Source: Erythrobacter sp. UBA2510 | Lineage (GTDB): Bacteria; Pseudomonadota; Alphaproteobacteria; Sphingomonadales; Sphingomonadaceae | NCBI GenBank assembly: GCA_002341345.1 | Contig: DDNW01000211.1 | Span: forward strand, 1 to 9,686 | DNA length: 9,686 bases | Direction of reading: 5' to 3' | Shown: positions 1-7,429 of the stretch, piece after piece | Layout: each line of letters opens with the position of its first letter | How positions within the stretch are numbered: the stretch's first letter is position 1 | The notes under the pieces: model-generated | Databases searched by the model: none | What the model was told of the DNA's origin: nothing | Seen by the model: only the letters and a program-made list of their open reading frames with translations | Made by a program: the position numbers and the translations under genes

Positions 1-300
<300 letters not shown>

Positions 301-448
301 GGATCTGCACCATCAATGTCAGGCCTGTGGCTATGCCACTGCTCGTGCATTGTGGAGGAATTCACTCAAGCCGGATGACGCTGACAACAACACGTTGCCC
401 TGAATAAGGGTGCATCGATTATAACCTTGCCCGCACGCCGGCTTCATT
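301..448 (+). other. 23S-5S internal transcribed spacer
   Basis: This spacer of about 148 nt contains no tRNA and no convincing ORF. AAGCCGG at 368-374 can pair with CCGGCTT at 438-444, just before the 5S start. Such a pairing would make a stalk that could guide rRNA processing. A small hairpin, CCCT at 398-401 with AGGG at 407-410, lies inside it. Confidence 0.7.
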
Positions 449-564
449 GCTTGGTGGTCATAGCGCCTGTGACCCACCCGATCCCATCTCGAACTCGGCC
501 GTGAAACCAGGCAGCGCCGATGGTACTAGTGCTTAAGCACTGGAAGAGTAGGACGCCGCCAGGC
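449..564 (+). rRNA. rrf: 5S ribosomal RNA
   Basis: The sequence has the typical 5S layout: a 5' strand GCTTGGTGGTC, the conserved CCCACCCGATCCCATCTCGAACTCGG block at about 471-499, GTGAAACC at about 501-508, and a 3' strand ending GCCGCCAGGC. Positions 449-457 pair with 556-564 to form helix I, including G-U pairs, which fixes both ends to within a few bases. It is about 116 nt long and follows the 23S rRNA in the same operon. Confidence 0.95.
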
Positions 565-847
565 ATTGCAGCCGGCGGGCAGTGCAAGGATAACCCATTC
601 ACAAGTCGAAGGGCTGACCCGCAAGGGCGGCCCTTTTGCCGTCTCTGGCAATTGCTGGTCGGCAGACGAAACCTTTCAAGGTCATGGCTTGAAAGGATCG
701 GTTCGGGACCTTTTCAGGAAACGAGCCATCGGCCCGCAGGGCCGCAAGCGCGACCGCGCGCCCATAGCGAAGGCCAGCTGGCTGGCCGATAGCGAGGAAA
801 GCCAAGGCTGCGGATGCAGCCGCCGGCACCTGAGGCAAAAACGGTAT
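565..847 (+). other. 5S to tRNA-fMet spacer, no gene seen
   Basis: This stretch of 283 nt is GC-rich and rich in short palindromes, such as GGCCC at 731-735 with GGGCC at 739-743. Open frames run through it on both strands, but none has a ribosome binding site or a recognisable domain. It is best read as transcribed spacer of the rrn operon, between 5S and the distal tRNA. Confidence 0.6.
609..637 (+). terminator. Hairpin after 5S rRNA (terminator-like or processing)
   Basis: AAGGGC at 609-614 pairs with GCCCTT at 630-635, followed by two more T. Inside it, CCC at 618-620 and GGG at 625-627 close a GCAA tetraloop. The shape resembles an intrinsic terminator with a short T run. The tRNA-fMet lies further downstream in the same direction and is usually co-transcribed with the rrn operon, so the hairpin may instead be a processing signal or a partial terminator. 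Confidence 0.45.
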
Positions 848-924
<77 letters not shown>

Positions 925-943
925 CCGCATCTATTTCCCTGAT

Positions 944-1478
944 TTAATCGATCATTTGGCCCGACTTGCGGGGGCCGTTCGCACATCCTGTAGCCATATG
1001 ATTGTTGCGATGCAGCAGCAGCGGCTTTGTGTCACGGATCTGTAAGGGCCGTGTAGCACCACCGACATAAGCCCCGCCTAGCCGCCCCTCCAATTCCAAC
1101 GGAGGGCAATCCATGAAATCGACCCGTCTGCTCGTCGGCGCCAGCATGGCGTTGCAATACTGACCGCCTTTGCCGCGCTCGACCCGCAACAGCATGCGCT
1201 CGCTATCCACATCGCGGACCTTGAGCATTGCCACTTCGCCCACGCGCAGACCGGCACCAGAGGCAACCGAAAGTGCGGCCTGATGCTTGAGGCAGGTGGT
1301 TGCTCCCAGCAACCGGGCAACTTCGTTCCTGCTCAAGGAAGGCCGCGAACCGCCCGACATCGCGGATGTAGTTGCGCTGCGTCTCGCGGCCGAAGTGGCG
1401 CATGGTCATATCGTCGATCAGCCGCTGACGCAGTGGTCTGACAGGCTCGGCGGGCATAACTGGTACAAGATCGTTCAT
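944..1478 (-). pseudogene. Tyrosine recombinase/integrase remnant
   Basis: This is the relic of a phage-integrase-family (tyrosine) recombinase of the type often found in sphingomonads, sometimes next to IS91-like elements. It begins at ATG 1478 with a preserved GAGGAG ribosome binding site at 1486-1491. About 48 N-terminal residues read as the SAM-like DNA-binding domain (…RETQRNYIRDVGRFAAFL). The protein then continues in another frame from about 1336 with LSRNEVARLL and GAGLRVGEVAMLKV, the start of the catalytic domain with its first active-site Arg, up to about 1140. The stretch expected between these two parts is missing, so an internal deletion joined them out of frame. Beyond about 1140 no match to the usual C-terminal half is visible; the HxxR and Tyr motifs are absent. 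It lies 20 bp from the tRNA 3' end. The family assignment is from recalled family sequence, not from a search. Confidence 0.8.
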
Positions 1479-1575
1479 CTCTCGACTCCTCAGTTGAAGG
1501 AGCCGGAATGTTTCGACTTCATTGATCTATAAAGTACGCCGGCGATCCTGTCTCAGCACCGTCGGCAGCAGCACT

Positions 1576-1588
1576 CCCGCGAAGCGGG
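1576..1588. other. Short perfect hairpin CCCGC-GAA-GCGGG
   Basis: CCCGC at 1576-1580 pairs with GCGGG at 1584-1588. It sits about 95 bp beyond the stop codon of the LysR gene, whose transcription runs toward it. Read on the minus strand it is a UUCG-like hairpin without a following U tract, so it is at best a weak transcript end. The surrounding gap at 1479-1682 shows no gene. Confidence 0.3.
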
Positions 1589-1682
1589 TTCGTGCAACGA
1601 CCCATGTGTGGACGTTCGACCGATGTGGAGTCCCTTCCAGATCAGGCGGCTCAGATTGAGAGGGTCAGGCATAGAAACGCGG

Positions 1683-2549
1683 CTAAGGTCCTCGCTCCAG
1701 GGCCGCAACAATGTGGAGCGCCAGCATGTGCGCTGTTGAGGACAGTCCCGGGGCCTCGATTAACGCAATCTCGGTATCGTAGAGCGGCGGCAGAGTCTCG
1801 TCCTCGACAATCGGGGTCAGGTAGGGCGGCACCATTTCGCGTGGCAGGACGGTCAGGCCGAGCCCGGCGTTCACTGCGGACTGGCTGCCGGCGAGACTCG
1901 TTGACGTATAGGCAACGCGCCATTTGCGACCGACCGCCTCCAGAGCATCTATCGCCCGCTTGCGGTAGACGCACGGTTCGGGCGAAACGACCAGCGGCAC
2001 GGTCTGCAGATCGGCTGCGGCCAGCCTGTCGCGCGCGACCCAGACCAGCGGCTCACGCCATACGCGCATGCCCTCCAGCTGCTCGGTCGGCTCCCGTTTA
2101 ACCAGCGCCAGATCGAACGCGCCCTTCTGAAACTTGCGCAGCAGGTTGAGCGTAAGGTCGCAGGTGACTTCCAGCTCCACCAGCGGATGGGCATCGGTGA
2201 ATTTCGCCAGCACGGCGGGGAGATGCGCAGTCGCGAAATCCTCCGGCACGCCAAGCCGGACCGTGCCAGCCACGTCCGGCTCGTAAAGCTCGGCCAAGGC
2301 CGCATCGTTCAGACGCAGCAATTGCCGCGCCGGACCAAGGAATCGCTCCCCTTCGGCGGTCAGGTTCAGCGATCGCGGGGTGCGATCGAACAGGGTGACG
2401 CCCAGCTGCTCCTCCAGCCGTTTGACCTGCAGGCTGATGGTGGATTGCGTTCGCCCCAGCTGCTCCCCGGCGCGCGTGAAACTGCCCGCTTCGGTGATCG
2501 TGACGAAGCTGCGCAGCAGGTCTAGATCGAGATTGCGGGTGATGTTCAT
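1683..2549 (-). CDS. LysR-family transcriptional regulator
   Basis: This is a DNA-binding transcription regulator of 288 aa, the normal size for the family. Residues about 8-67 form the winged helix-turn-helix (LDLDLLRSFVTITEAGSFTR, then TQSTISLQVKRLEEQLG). Residues about 90-280 form the periplasmic-binding-protein-like effector domain (GTVRLGVPEDFA…, FDLALVKRE…, AGLGLTVLPREMV). The N-terminus looks closest to the LrhA/HexA-like group rather than classic CbbR; this is recall only. It is transcribed away from dabB across about 110 bp of AT-rich DNA, the usual arrangement for a LysR protein controlling its neighbour, so it probably regulates the dab operon and itself. Other in-frame starts are 2558, 2573 and 2600, and none has a clear ribosome binding site. 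2549 was chosen because it begins just before the conserved helix and leaves the intergenic repeats non-coding. The effector is unknown. Confidence 0.9.
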   Translation of the reverse strand: MNITRNLDLDLLRSFVTITEAGSFTRAGEQLGRTQSTISLQVKRLEEQLGVTLFDRTPRSLNLTAEGERFLGPARQLLRLNDAALAELYEPDVAGTVRLGVPEDFATAHLPAVLAKFTDAHPLVELEVTCDLTLNLLRKFQKGAFDLALVKREPTEQLEGMRVWREPLVWVARDRLAAADLQTVPLVVSPEPCVYRKRAIDALEAVGRKWRVAYTSTSLAGSQSAVNAGLGLTVLPREMVPPYLTPIVEDETLPPLYDTEIALIEAPGLSSTAHMLALHIVAALERGP

Positions 2550-2556
2550 GCGGGTC

Positions 2557-2585
2557 ATAGAATTGTCTACCATTGAAGTTGTCAA
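2557..2585 (-). promoter_or_regulatory. Candidate promoter of the LysR gene
   Basis: On the minus strand a perfect -35 box TTGACA (2585-2580) is followed after 17 bp by a weak -10 match TTCTAT (2562-2557). If used, transcription would start very near ATG 2549 and the messenger would be nearly leaderless, in line with the missing ribosome binding site. The -10 box matches the consensus poorly, so the call is tentative. Confidence 0.3.
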
Positions 2586-2621
2586 TAGATGATATTTCAA
2601 TAACTCGTTTCAATAATCTAT
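2572..2621. promoter_or_regulatory. Candidate LysR operator repeats in the divergent intergenic region
   Basis: This AT-rich patch is packed with related repeats. ATTGA at 2572-2576 and TCAAT at 2582-2586 form an inverted repeat. TTTCAATAA occurs twice, at 2595-2603 and 2608-2616, with a 13-bp period. ATAGAT at 2585-2590 is mirrored by ATCTAT at 2616-2621. LysR proteins commonly bind such interrupted dyads between divergent promoters. The position between the regulator and dabB fits, but binding is inferred. Confidence 0.45.
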
Positions 2622-2658
2622 CCGATGCAGCCAGATGGCGCCCCGAAAGGGGAACCGA

Positions 2659-4050
2659 ATGTCACTTGCACAGCAAACTGCGCCTGCTGGAACCGGGGTC
2701 ATCGTCCGCATCGTCCCGGCCGCCCTGTGGGCAGGCCTGGCCATTGTCACCGGCCAGATCGTCTTCGCCGCCATGACTTCCGCGCAGGCTGACTGGCTCG
2801 GCCTGACGCTGAGCGCGCTGACCCTGTTCCTGGGCGCCGTGGTCGCCAGCTATTCGTCACGCTACATGCGCGCCGATGCAGCGCCTGGCACCTTCTTTGT
2901 CAGGCTCGCCGGTCTGGTTGCCAGCGTGGTGCTGTTCCTCAACAGCCAGACGCTGATTGGTTTGGCCGTCGGCTGGATCGCCAGCGGCCTGCTGCTGGCA
3001 GCACTGATCGGGCACAAGGGCGGATGGGCCGAGGCCAGAGCGGCACAGCGGCGGACCCTGCGCTGTTTTATCGCTGGTGACATGGCGCTTCTTGCGGCCT
3101 TCGGCCTGGTCTATCTGTCGACCGGGACCGTCAAAATCGCGGTCATCGGTACGGCCTTTGCCGCTGGCGCACCCGCCACCGCTATCGCGGTTTCTGCGCT
3201 GCTTCTGGTCGCGGCATTGACCCGCTGCGCCACGCCTCCCTTTGCGCAGTGGCTGCTCTCCTCGATGACCGCGCCCACGCCTGTTTCGGCGCTGATGCAT
3301 GCGGGCATGGTGAATGCAGGCGGCTTCCTGCTGATACGCTTCGCCCCGGTGATCGAGGCGGCACCCGCCATCCGCTATGCCGCCGTTGCGCTGGGCTTCC
3401 TCGCGGCGATCTGGGGGATCGGCATCATGGCTGTACGGCCCGACATCAAGCGCTCGCTGGCCGGATCGACTGTCTCGCAAATGGGCTTCATGATCATGAG
3501 TTGCAGCCTGGGTGCTTATGCCGCCGCACTGTGGCACATTCTGGCGCACGGCCTCTTCAAGGCCTGGCTGTTTCTCAATGCGGGCTCGGCTGTCGGCATG
3601 AGGGCCGAGCGCCTGCCAGCGCTGGAGCCGCGCATGGTCGTCGCAGTCGCAGCGATCACGCTGGTCGCTGGCTCCGTGATGGCCGCAAGTGGTACCGCTG
3701 GCACCGAAATGGTGCCCCTGCTGCTCGCCATCGCGACCGGCGCGGCGACCATGGGCACGATCGTCTTCGCGCGTATCGAAATCGGATCGCGCATGGCGCT
3801 GGCCGGCATGCTCATCGTGCTGGCCGTGGTCCACACGCTCGGCGTCGGTGTGGCACAAGCGATCGTCCCGGCTTCGGGCACCGCCTTGCTCCCGGCACCG
3901 TACGCCATTCTGCTGCTTGCCGCATTCCTGGGCTGCTGGGTCTGGCAGATGCGCCGCGTCGCCCGGCAAGAATCGTTGCCCGCACAGCTTTACGTGCGGC
4001 TTCTCAACCTTGGCAACATGCCTGCAACCAACGCTGGAGATCGTTCATGA
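2659..4050 (+). CDS. dabB: DabB: NuoL-like ion-conducting subunit of the DAB inorganic carbon pump
   Basis: This is an integral membrane protein of 463 aa from the proton-antiporter family that includes NuoL of complex I. In the DAB system it is thought to let H+ or Na+ flow down its gradient to drive DabA, giving one-way conversion of CO2 to bicarbonate in the cytoplasm. Most of the chain is hydrophobic helices. Family signatures are PTPVSALMHAGMVNAGGF at residues about 207-224, DIKRSLAGSTVSQMGFM at about 262-278 and HILAHGLFKAWLFLNAGS at about 293-310. The start at 2659 has AAGGGGA at 2647-2653; an upstream ATG at 2635 would add eight residues. At 463 aa it is much shorter than E. coli NuoL (613 aa). 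Ile107 follows Trp where NuoL has the Trp-Glu of its ion path, and Arg189 stands where NuoL has a key Lys. The stop overlaps the dabA start in ATGA. Calling it DabB rather than another NuoL-like protein rests on the adjacent dabA. Confidence 0.9.
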   Translation: MSLAQQTAPAGTGVIVRIVPAALWAGLAIVTGQIVFAAMTSAQADWLGLTLSALTLFLGAVVASYSSRYMRADAAPGTFFVRLAGLVASVVLFLNSQTLIGLAVGWIASGLLLAALIGHKGGWAEARAAQRRTLRCFIAGDMALLAAFGLVYLSTGTVKIAVIGTAFAAGAPATAIAVSALLLVAALTRCATPPFAQWLLSSMTAPTPVSALMHAGMVNAGGFLLIRFAPVIEAAPAIRYAAVALGFLAAIWGIGIMAVRPDIKRSLAGSTVSQMGFMIMSCSLGAYAAALWHILAHGLFKAWLFLNAGSAVGMRAERLPALEPRMVVAVAAITLVAGSVMAASGTAGTEMVPLLLAIATGAATMGTIVFARIEIGSRMALAGMLIVLAVVHTLGVGVAQAIVPASGTALLPAPYAILLLAAFLGCWVWQMRRVARQESLPAQLYVRLLNLGNMPATNAGDRS

Positions 4051-6578
4051 ACATGCATGCGCCCCTTGTCGCTACGGATAGCTTGCTGACCCGCACCGAA
4101 GTGGCCGGTCTCGTCGCGCTCGCCGCGCGCACCGTGCCGCCGCTCTGGCCGCTGGAAAGCGCCATCGCGGTCAATCCGCTCGCAGGGTTCGAGCATCTGC
4201 CCTTTGCACAGGCAGTGAAACAGGCTGCCACGCTTTTCGGCGCGCGCACAAGCCTGCCGGTCACAGGCTGGCGGAACTTGGTTGAGCGGGGCCGGATCGA
4301 TGAGCGCGCCCTGCGCGATGCGGCAATCGGCCATCTCGGCGGGGTCTACGGGGCGATGATCAATGTCGCGCCTGGCGTCATGGCGATCGACCTGCTGATG
4401 GCCCGTCTGCTGGAGGAAGAGCGCAGCAAGACCGAAGATGTCGCCAGCTGTCCGGTGCCCGACGCTGCCTTCATCGCCAAGTGGTGTGCCGCTTTCTTCG
4501 ATCAGAGTATTTCGGCCTCTCCGATGCCCAACCGCGCGCTGGGGCTCTATCGCGCTGTCCTCTCACTGGCCCGTTACGATGGTGAATATGCCAGCCTGGC
4601 GGGTAGGCAGGGGCAAACCCTGCTGCTGACCGTGCCGCGCGACCCTTACGAAGCGATTGCCGAGGGCCTAGCCGAATGCGGTGAGGGACGTGAACCGCTC
4701 GACCATCTTTCCTCGCTCGTGGCGCGGCTGCCTGGCTGGGCCGGTCACATCCGATGGCGGACCGAACATGCCGACCGCGAGCGGGTCACCTCGGCGCCCG
4801 CGGGCATGGCCGACCTGCTTGCGCTGTGGCTGCTGCTGGAGCGGGCCGATGCACTGTCCGAACCGGCCGGGCACAAGCAGACGACCGCCGCGGGCCATTG
4901 GCTGGCGCGACATTTCGCGCTCGACCCGAACCGGCTCGATGCGGCGAAAACAGAGCGGTTCAACGCCATTGCCAGCCTCGACGATGGCGCGCTTGGCGCG
5001 ATTTTCATGACGGCTGCGGAGCGGACCTTGTCTAATAGGCTGGTTCCGAAGTTGACCGGTGCGGCACGCTCCGCGGTTCGTGACGAGCGGGCGGATGCCC
5101 AAGTCGTGTTCTGTATCGACGTACGCTCCGAACCGTTCCGGCGCCAGCTCGAGCAGCTCGGCCATTACGAGACGTTCGGCTATGCTGGCTTTTTCGGCCT
5201 GCCCATGGCGCTGCATCCGGCGGGCGGCGGGCACCGCAAGCGGTTGCTGCCGGTCCTGTTGTCGCCGCAGCATGACATTACGGAAGCCCCGGTCGACGGG
5301 AAAACCGGCGAAGCGCACCAGATTGCCGCCGAGGAAAGTCGCGCTGCAAAAGCATCGGACCTGTTCGATGCAGCCAAGCTGGGGAGTGGTTCGGCCTTCG
5401 CCACGGCGGAGGCGACCGGGCCGCTGGCGGGTTTGGCCATGCTCGCCCGGACAATGGCGCCACGGCTAGCCGACCGGAACCGCAACCGGCGAGAGGCGCG
5501 TCGGCAGCAATCCCTCGAACCCAGACTTGATTGCAGCGTCTCCAATGCGCGGGGCAACGGCTTCAGCCTGTCCGACAAGGTCGGCTACGCGAGCGCCCTG
5601 TTCCGCCTGACCGGCATGAAACCCGACACAGCCCGACTCGTCGTGCTGGCCGGACATGGCGGGAGCGCGGTCAACAACCCTTATGCCGCTGCGCTCGATT
5701 GTGGCGCGTGTGGCGGCCATGCAGGTGGCTCGAACGCGCGCGTGCTGGCGGCCATGCTCAACGATCCCGACGTGCGCGAGGGCATGGCTGAGCAGGGGTT
5801 CGCCATCCCACAGGACAGCTGGTTCCTCGCTGCGCAGCACGACACGACGACTGACGCCGTGACCGTGTTCGACCGTGATCGTGTGCCCCAGAGCCACCGC
5901 GCGGAACTGACGACGCTGGAGGCCAATCTTGCGAAGGCAGGGAAAGCCAACCGGGCGAGGAGGGCTACCCTGCTCGACCGGACGCCCGACGATCTGCTGA
6001 CCGGCGCGGCGCATTGGGGCGAGATTCGGCCCGAATGGGGCCTGGCGGGCAATGCCGCTTTTCTGGTCGGGCCACGACACTGGACCAGCGGCATCGATCT
6101 GGAAGGGCGTGCTTTCCTGCACAGCTATGACTGGCAGCAGGACCCGAATGGCGAAGCGTTGACGACCATTCTGACCGCCCCGATGGTGGTCGCGCAGTGG
6201 ATCAACTGCCAGTACCTGTTTTCGACCATCGACAACGATCGCTATGGTTCAGGCGACAAGGTGACCCAGAACGTCCTTGGCGGGATCGGCGTGGTGCAGG
6301 GCAATGGCGGCGACCTCAAGGTCGGGCTCCCGCGCCAGTCGCTGTTCACCGATGACGGCACGGCCTTCCACGTGCCGCAGCGCCTGCTTACCGTGGTGCT
6401 TGCGCCGTTGAAACGTGTGCAGGCGGTGGTCGAGGCAAATGACATTCTCGCCCGGTTTTTCGGCAAGGGCTGGGTCCAGCTCGTCGTCATCGACCCCCAA
6501 ACCGGAAAGGCGCTGCGCTGGCGCGAGGACTGTGCAGAGCCGGACGAGGGCACCATAATTCATTCGATAACCTGCTGA
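4047..6578 (+). CDS. dabA: DabA: zinc-dependent, carbonic-anhydrase-like subunit of the DAB inorganic carbon pump (DUF2309)
   Basis: This 843-aa cytoplasmic protein partners with membrane-bound DabB. The pair hydrates CO2 to bicarbonate using ion flow, so bicarbonate accumulates in the cell. The zinc ligands known from Halothiobacillus DabA (Cys, Asp, His, Cys) are all present: Cys356 and Asp358 in VFCIDVRSEPFRR, His537 in VLAGHGG, and Cys552 in LDCGACGGHAGG. The His-to-Cys spacing of 15 is the same as in the characterised protein. Arg360 completes the Asp-Arg pair typical of beta-carbonic anhydrases. The N-terminal family motif WPLESAIAVNPLAGFEHLPF lies at about 34-53, and the C-terminal DLKVGLPRQS motif near 753-762. 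Length is as expected. It starts inside the dabB stop (ATGA), which points to translational coupling; ATG 4053 is an alternative start two codons on. An open frame extends far upstream of 4047 but overlaps dabB and is a by-product of high GC. Confidence 0.95.
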   Translation: MNMHAPLVATDSLLTRTEVAGLVALAARTVPPLWPLESAIAVNPLAGFEHLPFAQAVKQAATLFGARTSLPVTGWRNLVERGRIDERALRDAAIGHLGGVYGAMINVAPGVMAIDLLMARLLEEERSKTEDVASCPVPDAAFIAKWCAAFFDQSISASPMPNRALGLYRAVLSLARYDGEYASLAGRQGQTLLLTVPRDPYEAIAEGLAECGEGREPLDHLSSLVARLPGWAGHIRWRTEHADRERVTSAPAGMADLLALWLLLERADALSEPAGHKQTTAAGHWLARHFALDPNRLDAAKTERFNAIASLDDGALGAIFMTAAERTLSNRLVPKLTGAARSAVRDERADAQVVFCIDVRSEPFRRQLEQLGHYETFGYAGFFGLPMALHPAGGGHRKRLLPVLLSPQHDITEAPVDGKTGEAHQIAAEESRAAKASDLFDAAKLGSGSAFATAEATGPLAGLAMLARTMAPRLADRNRNRREARRQQSLEPRLDCSVSNARGNGFSLSDKVGYASALFRLTGMKPDTARLVVLAGHGGSAVNNPYAAALDCGACGGHAGGSNARVLAAMLNDPDVREGMAEQGFAIPQDSWFLAAQHDTTTDAVTVFDRDRVPQSHRAELTTLEANLAKAGKANRARRATLLDRTPDDLLTGAAHWGEIRPEWGLAGNAAFLVGPRHWTSGIDLEGRAFLHSYDWQQDPNGEALTTILTAPMVVAQWINCQYLFSTIDNDRYGSGDKVTQNVLGGIGVVQGNGGDLKVGLPRQSLFTDDGTAFHVPQRLLTVVLAPLKRVQAVVEANDILARFFGKGWVQLVVIDPQTGKALRWREDCAEPDEGTIIHSITC

Positions 6579-6595
6579 ACCGGGAGAATACGAAA

Positions 6596-6946
6596 ATGAC
6601 CAATCCCACCATTGGCGACCTGCCGCTCCATCGCCTGCGCAAAATCGAGATCGTCATTCATGCGCAGGACCACCAGCTGGTCGAGGACCTGCTCGAAGCA
6701 TCGGGTATCGGGGGGTGGACCATGATCCGCGATGTGGCCGGAATGGGCCATAGCGGGTTCCATCAGGGCAAGACGATCTTCAACGACCAGACCGGCCTCG
6801 TGATGTTCGTCGGCGTGGGCCAGCCGAAGGTCATCGCCGACCTGGCACGCGGCCTGGCCCGCCTGTTCGAAACCCGCGCCGGCGTCACTTTCCTGTCGGA
6901 TGTGGAAGTGATGCGGTCCGACTACTTCGCGAGGATCGAGGCATAG
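6596..6946 (+). CDS. PII-like signalling protein of the dab operon
   Basis: This small cytoplasmic protein of 116 aa has the ferredoxin-like fold pattern of the PII superfamily: a first strand LRKIEIVIHA at about 14-23, a helix to about 36, and the GIGGWTMIRDVAGMGHSG segment (37-54) leading into the T-loop. LVMFVGVG (68-75), a second helix and a last strand VTFLSDVEVM follow. PII-like proteins encoded beside bicarbonate transport or DAB genes (for example CPII) bind nucleotides and bicarbonate and are thought to tune the transporter to carbon and energy state. Here it follows dabA by 17 bp with its own GGGAGA at 6582-6587, so it belongs to the same operon. The Tyr that is uridylylated in GlnB is not evident, so classic nitrogen control is unlikely. 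The assignment is firm at superfamily level; ligand and partner are inferred. Confidence 0.85.
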   Translation: MTNPTIGDLPLHRLRKIEIVIHAQDHQLVEDLLEASGIGGWTMIRDVAGMGHSGFHQGKTIFNDQTGLVMFVGVGQPKVIADLARGLARLFETRAGVTFLSDVEVMRSDYFARIEA

Positions 6947-7097
6947 GAAATAACGCGATCGAATTCGTCAAATGCCGGAACCTGGTATCGAATTGAAACT
7001 GATGAACGATGAAAATGCTCAGTCATGTTGAACAGTTCGAAGCTGCCTCAATCTCTGTCTTTCATGATGAGATGCACCCGGAACTCTAACTTAACCA
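6947..7097 (+). other. AT-richer gap between the PII gene and a pseudogene
   Basis: This gap of about 150 bp is clearly less GC-rich than its surroundings. ATCGAATT occurs twice, at about 6958-6965 and about 6988-6995. A 26-codon frame at 7009-7089 has no recognisable content. No good intrinsic terminator for the dab operon is seen. The gap may include decayed 5' sequence of the following remnant. Confidence 0.4.
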
Positions 7098-7415
7098 TTG
7101 GACCACCCTTATGGGGCAGGTCAGGTGGGTTTTCCGCAGGCCGACATTCTCGGACGCAATCGCTTCACGCAGGGATGGTTCGAGATCCGGCGTTATCATG
7201 GTATCGCGGCCTTTGCCTATGCGGCGCTGCATCTGGCCTTTTATATCATCGACATGCGCACTCTTTCCGCCATGTCGGACGAGCTTTGACTGCCAGCAAT
7301 CCGGACTGGCGGGCTTTCCTTTGCCGCAATAATTGCCACCGCTGCGATCAGCTACGACATCGCCATGACGCGGCTCGGTAGCCGGTGGAGGCTTATGCGG
7401 GCAGGCGGTCTATGA
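7098..7415 (+). pseudogene. Ferric-reductase-like / MsrQ-like heme membrane protein remnant
   Basis: Two pieces lie in the same frame, separated by an in-frame TGA at 7287-7289. The first reads …FEIRRYHGIAAFAYAALHLAFYIID and resembles the R-R-x-x-G-x-x-A-F-x-Y-x-x-x-H helix of MsrQ/YedZ and other ferric-reductase-like transmembrane proteins, which bind heme through such His residues. The second, around 7311-7394, reads AAIIATAAISYDIAMTRLG followed by SRWRLM. This resembles the TSxDxAxRRLGxRWR turn and helix of the same family. The frame ends at TGA 7413, before the conserved LHRLxY part, and no proper N-terminus is seen. It is therefore a truncated, broken gene with a stop inside, 14 bp from the convergent sdaA. 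Whether its parent was MsrQ itself or another heme-binding relative cannot be settled by eye. Confidence 0.6.
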
Positions 7416-7429
7416 CACAGCGGCCCTCA

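Noticed and set aside
1592..2101. Plus-strand 169-codon frame opposite the LysR gene
   Set aside because: It is an Arg/Ala/Pro-rich shadow of the LysR gene.
1683..2549. Classic CbbR controlling a Calvin cycle operon
   Set aside because: No cbb genes are present and the N-terminus looks more LrhA-like; only a general LysR call is supported.
2857..3969. 370-codon minus-strand frame inside dabB
   Set aside because: It is antisense to a clear membrane protein, with low-complexity composition rich in Asp, His, Arg and Gln and no domain.
3249..4046. Long upstream extension of the dabA frame
   Set aside because: It overlaps dabB in another frame and is Arg/Gly/His-rich nonsense; the conserved DabA N-terminus begins at 4047.
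4668..6122. Long minus-strand frames opposite dabA
   Set aside because: They are shadows of the high-GC coding strand and show no family features.
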